Source: Cliona cf. orientalis (lineage: Eukaryota > Porifera > Demospongiae > Clionaida > Clionaidae). From it: 64,000 bases of DNA. Location: positions 7,400,292 to 7,464,291 of the forward strand of contig OZ005697.1 in assembly GCA_963930775.1 (NCBI GenBank), written 5' to 3'. Below the pieces are notes generated by a model. That model was not told the DNA's origin. It did not search any database and saw nothing but the letters and a program-made list of their open reading frames with translations. The translations under genes were made by a program, and so were the position numbers. Below, in pieces: positions 56,154-64,000 of this stretch (within the stretch, counting starts at the first letter, position 1; each line of letters begins with the position of its first letter).

Positions 56154-58836
56154 TTAATCTGTGGTATACTGACTCTGTGAAGGTTCATTGCTGACAGCTG
56201 TCATTTCCTTATTTGGGCATGTTTTTTTGTTGTGGCCACTTTGTTTGCATATTGAACAGGACAAGTTCCTCTTTTGTCTGATATTCCCTTGGTCTTCCAG
56301 TTCTTCGATGCGGTTCCTTTTGAGGAGCAGTTGATTGAGGGCTACAGAGTCTTTCTTTCGATGGTTTGTTGCTCTGAAGTAGTACTTTGTGGAGGTATCA
56401 TTGAGCTTTTCCATGCCCTGCTGTGTAAACTGAGTGAGATTGCCATAAAGGGTTAGGAATTCAGGAACGTGACATATGAATGAATGCATATATGGCGTCA
56501 CATGACGACTTTGGTAGACAGCAAGAAAGATAGACATCCATTGCTTGAGGTCAGCTTGTAGGTGGTCGATGTCGTCCTTAGAGAATGATTCTGCACAGAT
56601 CTGTTTGTATAGGTGGTAGAACTGAGTCCAAATTTCTTGCCGTTCTTCTACTTTGCTGAGTTCTGGGAAGAGAGTTGGAATTGAAATCCTCTGTAGAAGA
56701 ACATGCTTCTCAGGACCCATCAAATCTCTCCATTTAGCTTCTTTTTTCTCATTGATCATTATTTCAAATGGAATGCCACAATCAGTGTTGAGGAAGGCTT
56801 GAAATTTTGCCATATAAGGTAGCTTGGAAGGGTCAAACACCTTGAGATTGAGTTTTTTAAGTTCATCGTGCCGTTCCAAATCAGCTAAGAGCAAATTCAT
56901 GAGTACATCACTGATCCTCAGTAGGAGATGTAGTGTATCAATAACTACATGGCTGATTGAAATGGAAGGGAACAAGGGTTGCTCCACACAGCCATACTTA
57001 CTTCCACGTCGCCTTTTACTAGCCATTTCTTTGATCTCGGATATTGTCCTTGCTCCCTTTTCTGGATCAGTCACTGACCATAACTTAGAAATGTCAAAGC
57101 GCTGGTGGGAGGGACATTTGCACCATATGCAAGCGTATTCGCCATTTGCTGAGTTTAGTCCACAAGCCATGAGAAGAAATTTCATGTCACCACCCAGGAA
57201 AAATTCTATCATATAATTCTCCCCATCTACCTCCAATGTGGAAGTTGATTGGACCTCTTTGCAAACTTGATCAAGGCCACACTTGAGATGCTCATACTTT
57301 TCAGGTGCCTGTAGGATCGCAATTAAATGATTTCCAGAATCAGCTCGAGCCTTTTGTCCTTCATCCAGCAGAGTAAATGTGATATTTATTACATGTAGCT
57401 TTCTTCCAATCCTTGTCCCATCTGCACTGAGTTTGACACGTATGTGGTTATCTAGTGTTTGTTGCTGTGACAACCTTGCTTGCTTCAGAACACGAATTCG
57501 TGCATGCAATCTTGAACGCAAGGACTGTTGGACACCGACTGTGCCATCGGGTGTTGGAGAAATTACAAACTGGTCGTTGAGCTCAAGTTGGCGCTTCTTT
57601 AGCTCACATGAGCGAGGCATTGATGATGCTAGCATGCTCAATTCATGATAGGCTTTATCAGATATCCCATATTTCTCTTTCACATAGAGTAGCATGTCTG
57701 TTAAGGATTTCTCTGATTCGTCATCCCGTTGAAATCTGCTACTAGTAGAACATTCAGCTGCATGTCCATCACGCGGGTATGTAACCGTCAATAGCTCCCT
57801 AGTTTCCTTGTTCTTGAAGCTGATAGCAGTAGCTTCAAAGTGATCGTCAACATCCAATAGCCTGGCACTTACACGTTCTTTGAGTTCTTGTCTTTTTCGT
57901 TGCTGTTGTTTACCTGAATAGGATGTCCAATTTTTTCTCGACGTGCTTCGTCTAGTGGTATCCTGAGTAAGTATGTTCACTGTGTCTTTGAGTACTTCAT
58001 TTTCCTTCATTAACTCCTTGTTTTGTTGATCCAGCTTAATTCTTTTGACAGCCTCTAATGCCAATTGATCATCCTTTCTCTTCAGCATGCTGTGAATGGT
58101 TTGCTCGTGTAGGTCAGATCGATCCAATAGCAATTCCCACTGCTCGTTCTCCCACCTCTTTAAGATTGCAGATCGCTGATTTCCTCCTCGGTGCTTATCA
58201 AGTAGCTGGCCCATTCGCCACAGCTTTGATTTGAACCGGCCATATATCTTTTCAGTGATGTTCACACTCACACCGTGATGTGAAAATGTTTTAAGAGCAA
58301 CCCGGCATATTGCTTTTTGTACAGGGGTTGAATCTCCAGTGAGTTGATCTTCGTCAACATCACCCGTCAAATCAGTTGATGGGATTCCACTCTTGTTTGG
58401 ATGGGATATTGTAAACAGATAATGGCTGTGGACAATTAACGAAAATGTTATAGCAACATAAATTAATGTACACGCGCGTAATACACATAGCAGCACATGC
58501 ATAACATAAACATATGATATACAAATCAATAGTAATGCATGCTCATTGTAGCCACATGTTATAATCGTTCATAATGGGCATCTCCTCACACGCAATTATT
58601 AATATGCACTACACATGTACACAAGCAATTTTATTTTAGCTTGGCAGCATGCATACCAGCTAATGACATATAAATTTAAACAGCTGCTGTAGCCACAATA
58701 ATATCATGGTATATACCCTCATTAATATTAATAAGTGAGATATACTGCATTATACATCTTCTTACTTATTTATTGACAGTCGAACTGTATTCTCTTGATC
58801 GATAGTGTTTAGTCTTGTAGTATTTGCTTCGGCCAT
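56154..58836 (-). CDS. Protein B1: RAG1/Transib-like DDE transposase-like protein
   Basis: Two exons: 58836-58766 (MAEANTTRLNTID to SIN) and 58425-56154; phase-consistent, 780 residues. After a coiled coil (about 130-185) comes a core with D359 (KLSADGT), D437 (FFLGGDMKF), C456/C459 (CIWC), H671/H676 (MHSFICH) and E696 (QQGMEKLND). The spacings are D-19-C, C-x2-C, H-x4-H and H-20-E, equal to RAG1 D708-C727-C730 and H937-H942-E962. D-to-E is 259 against 254 in RAG1. A C-terminal knuckle at 747-760 (CSICKQSGHNKKTC) fits CX2CX3GHX4C, the tail motif of RAG1-like transposases. CACTA/CMC enzymes share part of this plan, so the exact superfamily is open. Intact, hence possibly active or domesticated. 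Confidence 0.75.
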
Positions 58837-58911
58837 TATGCATGGATGTTGTTTACTATGCTTACACCAACTAGTTAGCTATATTTGAGATTAAATTCTC
58901 AGTGGTGTCAC

Positions 58912-59148
58912 CTCTTGCCCTCCATTCGTCGTAGCTTGTAGAGTAGCCCTCGTAGTGAACTTTAACCAGCTATCGTACTTCGTCTTCGTCAACAACTCGT
59001 AACGGGTAAAGACGATCTGGTGATGCAGCTTTTAGTTTGACTCTTCGAGCCCTCGGTAATCGTAAATCATCCAGGTAGTTCACCGCTCGTCACCTTGACT
59101 CGTAATAGGTAAAGACGATCTTGTGACGCAGCTTATTTTTGCTCTTCT
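58912..59148 (-). pseudogene. Fragment of gene A beside the B1 start, partly duplicated
   Basis: 58912-59085 on the minus strand is a copy of the first part of A1 (VNYLDDLRLP to SYDEWRA), inverted relative to A1. GAG has become TAG in EVREL, giving a stop. Adjacent 59098-59148 repeats part of the same segment (actcgtaataggtaaagacg). The fragment ends in the upstream region of B1 exon 1 and has no downstream half. Probably a scar of nested insertion or inverted exchange between A/B units. Confidence 0.8.
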
Positions 59149-59753
59149 GCATGCATGAGTAGATATAGCTATCCTCGACAGATTCCCTCCAGTTGCCCGC
59201 GCTACACACATACATGCATGCATAGCTATTGTACATGATATTATTGTGTAAGATAAATGCCGCGTCACAAATTATAGCAGTGATAACAAAAAATTAATAT
59301 TCAAATAAGCGGCTATGGAAACCGCAATGCAGAGAGCTCCAAAGTAATGCACTGTATAATGTCCAATTTTACACAACTTTGTCCCTTCCGGAATTTAACA
59401 TCCTGGATATCAATATGAAGGGGAGACCCTACTTATTAAAATGTGACCCGTACTGAACGCGACCGGGCATTCCACAAGCTGATGATGTCATTGCAAGTTG
59501 ACACACCCCCTCATGTCAATAGTGTCAGTGTAATAATCGAAGATCGACGATTTTACACAGCTTATCCGCCGCTTTGGCCGAACCTCCTCGCTGCCAAAGC
59601 TTTCTTAGTCCTTATACTCTTCTTTTCAGACCGTACTGAATCGGATTATCTCTGAGAGTCTCCGTTCTGAAAGAAAAGGTAGATTTTTAACGGTCAATAC
59701 GGGTAGCGCAATCTATTTTTTATCGCGAAATGTCCCCCCAATTGTCATAATGA
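59149..59753. other. Spacer upstream of B2, no recognised gene
   Basis: Should hold the missing N-terminal part of B2, but I find no match to the B1 N-terminus. An open stretch at 59443-59655 has no recognisable domain and starts at GTG. No terminal inverted repeat was identified. Confidence 0.4.
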
Positions 59754-61854
59754 CAAAGGGAACAGATTTTTAATAAATGGAAACAAAGTACATGGGAACT
59801 GAGGTTAGAGGCTACTGAGGTACGATCAGCTCTGTGTGAAGAAAATGCTAAGCTTACCTGTGAACAGGAAAAACTGGCAGTGGACAAAAGCAAACTTCAA
59901 AATGAATTATTGTCGATGAAACAAGAGAAGGAATCTCTGCACTCGGAACTATTACAAGAAAAGCAACGAATAGTTGAGTTAAACAGTCAACTTCAATATG
60001 CACAAGAAAAAAGTGAGCAGCTGACAATTCAAAAGGAGCAAAAAATTATCGAGCTAGAACATGCACTATCACTGGAAAAAGAAAAAGCCGAAAACCTCAA
60101 AAGAGAATTGCCTTCACAGAGTACAGCATGCACCAATGCAAAAGGGCAGAAGCGAAAAAATTGGGATGAATATTCATCAAGGCATAAGAGATGAAAGCTT
60201 GAGGATGTCAGCAACAAAGCAAAACGAGCACTAAATGATGATCAATTTCAAGTTGAAGGTGTAACATTGAGAAATAAGGATACCGGTATAGTTCAATTTG
60301 TTGAAACAAGTATTGCAGCTGAGACTGAAAACAAAGAGAATAATCCTGGATGCCTAGAGCAGGTGTTATACACAAAGGAGAGATTTGGAATATCAGATGC
60401 AGCGTACCACGAATTAAGTATGGTTACGCCACAACTGCCCAGGTCATGGAAATTGAAGCAGCAATCCAAATCGCTGAATAAGCAGCGGGATGTAAGTCCA
60501 ACTCCTGACTGCACAACAGGTGTACAACAATCACTCCGATCACGTTTGGTTGAAAGAGTACAGCATCTATTATTGTCAAGTGGTGACAAGTCATTTGAGA
60601 AGAACAAACTACTCCGTGTTAAACTATCGGGTGACGGAACGTACCTTGGATCACTTCACGTTGTCACCTTTGGATTCTCTCTTATCGACGAAGGGTGTGT
60701 GGCCAAGTCTGCCACTGGGTATCATGTTCTGTGCATCCTAAAGGAGACTGAATCGTACGAAAGCATTTTTACCGGGCTTCGTGATGTAATCGAAGAAGTT
60801 TCAATGATCTCCCGTACGTGATGGTATTACCGTTCAAGAATGTCATTACGCTGTGAAATTTTATCTCGGAGCAGATTGGAAATTCCTGGCTATGGTATGC
60901 GGTATCGATTCTGCCAATTCCAAGTACGCATGTATATGGTGCACATGTCCGAAGGAAGATCGTCATGACACGACGAAAGAATGGTCAATTACCGACGTAA
61001 AAAAGGGGGCACGGACCATAGAATCGATTTCTCTAGCATCAAAACTTCCTGCCAAATCACCAAAAAAGTATAATTGCTCACGAATGCCGCTGTTCGAGGA
61101 TATACCTATTCTCATTATCGATGTTTTGCACCTTTTCTTAAGGATTGCAGATAATCTCATCAACCTCCTCATCACAGAGCTTCGAAGAATGGATGGTATT
61201 GATAGGTGCACATCCTTAGATAGAACTAAGGCTCGCAATGTCACTGAGTATGAGTTCTTTTTGCAAAACACATGCAAAATTCCATTTCGATTCTATATTT
61301 GCCAAGATTCACGTTCCTTGAAGTGGCGTGACTTATCTGGACCTGAGAAATACAAGTTATTTCGGAATGTTGATCTCACAAACCTATTTCCTAATCTTCC
61401 CAATGTGGAAATAGTACAAAGAATATGGACACAGTTTTTACTGTTAAATGAGTCGATTCGGTCGGAAAGCTTATCGCCTGCAGAGATATCTGTCTTCGCT
61501 TCAGATGCAAAGTCATGGCTACAACTTTTTCTGCAGGTGTACCAAACCAAATGTGTGACGCCATATATGCATGCATTAGTGTCACATATGCCACAATTTC
61601 TGAGCATTCATGGTGCTATAAACCCCTTCACACAGCAGGGTGTTGAGAAACTTAACGATATGTACACTCACTACTATTTTCACAGCACTAACCACCGAGA
61701 AAGCGATTCGCTTAAGCAGCTGCTTTTAAAGAAAAATCGATTGGAATACCTTGCCGATAATGGGTTTGAGCGTTCTAAGGAAAAGAATGTTTGTTCTTCA
61801 TGCAAAAAGTCTGGACACAATAAGAGAACCTGTCCGTTGACTCAGCATGCATGA
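59754..61854 (+). pseudogene. Protein B2: broken paralogue of B1
   Basis: Recognisable from 59754 (QREQIFNKWKQSTWELRLE, aligned with AILKRWENEQWELLLD of B1). A long coiled coil follows to about 60170, then KRKNWDEYSSRHKR. A TGA at 60192-60194 interrupts the frame. The same frame resumes through the first acidic motif (KLSGDGT) to 60821. A frameshift between about 60800 and 60850 precedes the second (FYLGADWKF). The rest is open: CIWC, HALVSH, QQGVEKLND and the knuckle CSSCKKSGHNKRTC. Catalytic and zinc residues all survive at the same spacings, so decay is recent. Two lesions and a missing 5' end make it non-functional as it stands. Confidence 0.8.
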
Positions 61855-62044
61855 TCGTTGAGCACAACCACTTTGACCCGCTCATTCTCACTTCATCATG
61901 AACTAGCCTTGAAAATGAATTATTGTTAACCAACCAGTATTGTTAAATAATCGTGTGTATTATTATAGTTATATTAAATGTTACTGTAATGTTGAAGAAA
62001 TTATCTTGCATAGAAATGTTATAATAATAATAATAATATTATTA

Positions 62045-62746
62045 TCACTGTAAAGAATATATTTTATGGAAGTCAGAAACCACACCATCACCACGAATAA
62101 AACTAAAAACTAGGGAGTAACCCTGAGAATATACACATTTTTTAGGTGTAGTGCTGTCGTTCGTAGGCTTATACTCCACTAGAGGTCTCCTAGCTCTAAG
62201 ATAGAAGTGAATTGTATCCAAAATTGCATAACAAAAGTCACCATTTTTATTGAAGCCTCGTACAAACCACTTTTGTCCAAGTAGGTCGTCTAAATCTGCA
62301 TATTTAGTTATAGTATAGATTTCCAGTCCTCTCTGTACCTTTTTAATCTGTCCACGTGTCTTTAAGCCACCATCATATAACACTTTATCAAAATCCATTT
62401 CAATCCGAACTTCTGGGGAAGATTTCTTTATATTTTGAAGCGAACGTTTTATTTTCAACACTAGTTCCTGATGAAGTGAGAATGAGCTTGTTAAAAGTGG
62501 TTGTGGAGGAGTAAGATCGACAATGTCTCCAAGGTCTCTCCACTCATCGTCGTTGCTGGAGTATCCACAGTAGTGAATCTTCACTCTTTCCGCATTTGTA
62601 TCCCTTTCCACAATCTCTATTGGATACAATTCATTCTTTCTTGCCCTTTTTGGTCTGGGGAGCTTTACAGTAGTTCCCTCACTCAGTAGCTTGTAATTGA
62701 CGCGTTTCCCCCTGGTGTTGTACACCTTCAGAGCAGACTCAGCCAT
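62045..62746 (-). CDS. Protein A2: chromobarrel-like protein, partner of B2
   Basis: 233 residues, single exon, ATG at 62746. Paralogue of A1 with strongly diverged sequence but the same order: basic N-terminus (RPKRARKNEL), chromobarrel-like segment (ELYPIEIVE, VKIHYCGYSSNDDEW, DIVDLTP; aromatics Y41, Y59, Y62, W69), then YDGGLKTRG, YADLDDLLGQKWFVRG, GDFCYAIL and FIRGDG. It has a short C-terminus without the His-rich end of A1. It faces B2 tail to tail, 190 bp apart. Intact although B2 is broken, so it may be retained for its own role or have had too little time to decay. Confidence 0.75.
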   Translation of the reverse strand: MAESALKVYNTRGKRVNYKLLSEGTTVKLPRPKRARKNELYPIEIVERDTNAERVKIHYCGYSSNDDEWRDLGDIVDLTPPQPLLTSSFSLHQELVLKIKRSLQNIKKSSPEVRIEMDFDKVLYDGGLKTRGQIKKVQRGLEIYTITKYADLDDLLGQKWFVRGFNKNGDFCYAILDTIHFYLRARRPLVEYKPTNDSTTPKKCVYSQGYSLVFSFIRGDGVVSDFHKIYSLQ

Positions 62747-63129
62747 TACTCAATGATAGTACAGTTTGCAGCTGTCAGAGAATACAATATCATGCAAGGT
62801 CAAAGGTGTGCACTTATCATTTGCATATTAATTATAGTTAATTATTATTCACCACAAACAAATTACAAGCAATTACAAGCTATGTCTCTTGCTTCTATGG
62901 GGCATGTTTTGTAATGTTGCTTGAGGGGAGAAGGTTGGGTTGATTTCAATAGAGAGCACTGCCATGCCCCACTTCCTACCTCATTCACTCTAATTAACTC
63001 CCTTGTTTGTTCTGTCCACAGCAGCTGTCTCAGTGAAGATAGATCTGATGTGATCGTACGCTATCCTTTGGTGGGGATGAAAGAGCTCCATTCCACCAGC
63101 GGATGTGACTGACCACTAGTGTATTAGCT
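62747..63129. other. Non-coding flank of A2
   Basis: Upstream region of A2. Contains a duplicated aattacaagc near 62860-62880 and no gene that I recognise. No inverted repeat matching the other side of the B2/A2 pair was found. Confidence 0.4.
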
Positions 63130-63480
63130 GGTGATTGTACATGCTTACATGTAGCCTACAATGTTTTGTATGCCATGGCCAGTTAATCAATGATTCTCAT
63201 CAACTCATTGAATAATACCAGAGACAATTATGGCATTACTGTGGTAGCTATGGGTAGTTTACCCAGTGAGTGGAAGTACATTGTACAACACATGTTCTGT
63301 GGTGTGTTGTGGTCTACACAATGCAAGCACACAAAGTCCCATTCCCAGTTCAGGTACATGCATGATGCAGGCATTGTATGTATAGAGGTAGCTACCTCCT
63401 ATTAGATTGTACTACGGTAGCAATAATAATTATTAATGATATGCAAGCACACGAGGTCCCATTCCCAATTCAGGTGCTTT
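63130..63480. repeat. Non-coding repeat shared with 42660-43160
   Basis: Landmarks aattatggcatt, cagtgagtggaagtacat, tgtggtgtgttgtgg, and cccattcccagttcaggtac (twice, near 63339 and 63454) recur in the same order at 42660-43160. Both lie immediately 3' of a death-domain gene on the minus strand, so the repeat probably spread with a gene-plus-flank duplication. Confidence 0.7.
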
Positions 63481-63810
63481 ATGATCGTATTAGATAAATT
63501 CCATTCGAGAAGGAAAACAAATCCAGATTGCTGGCTTGAGCCACCAACATCAGTACTAATTTTGTTAGAGAGAATGTGGGGGTTGTAGCTAGCTCGGTGG
63601 TTAGGGTGCTGATGGCTTAAGCCAGCAACCTATACATCTCGCTGCGAAGTTAATTTTGACGTAAAAAATAGAATTAAATTTTATCATCAACTAGAAACAA
63701 GTGCATAAAGAGAAAAATAGAAGTGAATAAGGTTTTTTTTCTCGAATCATAAGTAATTATAGCAGAAAATTATAGGTGATACAAAATGGAGACATGCACA
63801 CTAATCACTC

Positions 63811-64000
63811 TTAAGATGCTGACAGTGCACTTCGAATATCTTTAGCAAGAACTACCTGGTCTAAATCGTCAAGTAGTTTAATGAGAGTGTGCCATGAGCA
63901 AGGACTTAAACCATTTCCATTGAGCCAATGCTGGAACATGGCACGGCAGCAATCCACGGGATTAGTAGGATATTCGGCCTTGATCAGTGCCAGCCTTGAA
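63811..64000 (-). CDS. C-terminal death domain of a second gene (partial)
   Basis: The minus strand is open from the right edge to a stop at 63811-63813. It reads RLALIKAEYPTNPVDCCRAM, then FQHWLNGNGLSPCSWHTLIK, then LLDDLDQVVLAKDIRSAL. This aligns with the end of the death domain at 43313-43629 (CCEAVLSHWL, TWEGLYELL, QVATELRNAV). The upstream part is outside the window. The shared 3' flank repeat supports common origin with the death-domain gene at 43313-53342. Too short to say whether a GTPase or NACHT precedes it. Confidence 0.65.
   Translation of the reverse strand, partial: SRLALIKAEYPTNPVDCCRAMFQHWLNGNGLSPCSWHTLIKLLDDLDQVVLAKDIRSALSAS

Noticed and set aside
54060-59400. Terminal repeats with RAG-type heptamers (CACAGTG or similar) around the A1/B1 unit
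   Set aside because: Isolated CACTGTG-like words occur (for example near 54099 and 59346), but no inverted pair with matching flanks and target duplication could be supported.
59443-59655. A 70-codon open frame upstream of B2
   Set aside because: It starts at GTG, has no similarity to the B1 N-terminus and no recognisable domain.
63583-63640. tRNA-like sequence (tagctcggtggttagggtgc resembles an A box)
   Set aside because: No matching B box or cloverleaf could be formed. At most it is the head of a tRNA-derived SINE.
1-64000. CRISPR arrays, operons or other prokaryotic features
   Set aside because: Tandem repeats here are minisatellites or element-internal arrays without spacers, and introns and the LINE indicate a eukaryotic nuclear genome.

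Overview
This window looks like nuclear DNA of an early-branching animal, most likely a demosponge of the Amphimedon type. The base composition is AT-rich. Spliced genes have canonical GT/AG introns, there are many short inverted-repeat elements, and there is a GTPase-plus-death-domain gene of the kind expanded in sponges. The species call is an inference from style and gene content; no marker gene fixes it.

Region 1 (1-41,000) is a tandem and inverted array of one gene family. The members are intronless, about 570-670 residues long, with a signal peptide, a cysteine-rich ectodomain and roughly eight to ten membrane segments, and they share the motif FQGCYKDGTEPGT. I count four intact members (12543-14297, 19227-20930, 21994-23727, 38943-40952), seven broken ones and several small relics. 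Two multi-gene blocks (about 1-14 kb and 15.6-23.7 kb) are duplicates of each other. Comparing them gives empty sites for a 4.2-kb and a 2.3-kb insertion and shows a recurrent 4-bp insertion that turns TA into TAGCTA. Elements in this region include a CENP-B/pogo-like relic, a 5'-truncated LINE, a TTAA-flanked element, an element with TACGGTGGCC ends and many short MITEs.

Region 2 (41,000-53,400) holds palindromic non-coding DNA and then a minus-strand gene (53342 to 43313) that I assemble from 11 exons into 1038 codons: helical N-terminus, coiled coil, Roc-like GTPase with COR-like region, and a C-terminal death domain. Its introns carry several MITEs. The end of a second death-domain gene lies at 63811-64000, with a related 3' flank.

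Region 3 (54,500-62,750) is the most interesting part. A predicted nuclear protein with a chromobarrel-like domain (A) faces, tail to tail, a large protein (B) whose acidic residues, zinc ligands and C-terminal zinc knuckle match the layout of the RAG1/Transib transposase core. The A/B pair occurs twice in opposite orientation. A1, B1 and A2 are intact; B2 is broken. A truncated N-terminal-only B and a fragment of A lie beside them. The tail-to-tail transposase-plus-chromatin-reader arrangement resembles RAG1/RAG2, but with a different partner protein. I could not identify terminal repeats, so whether this is a live mobile element or a domesticated pair is open.
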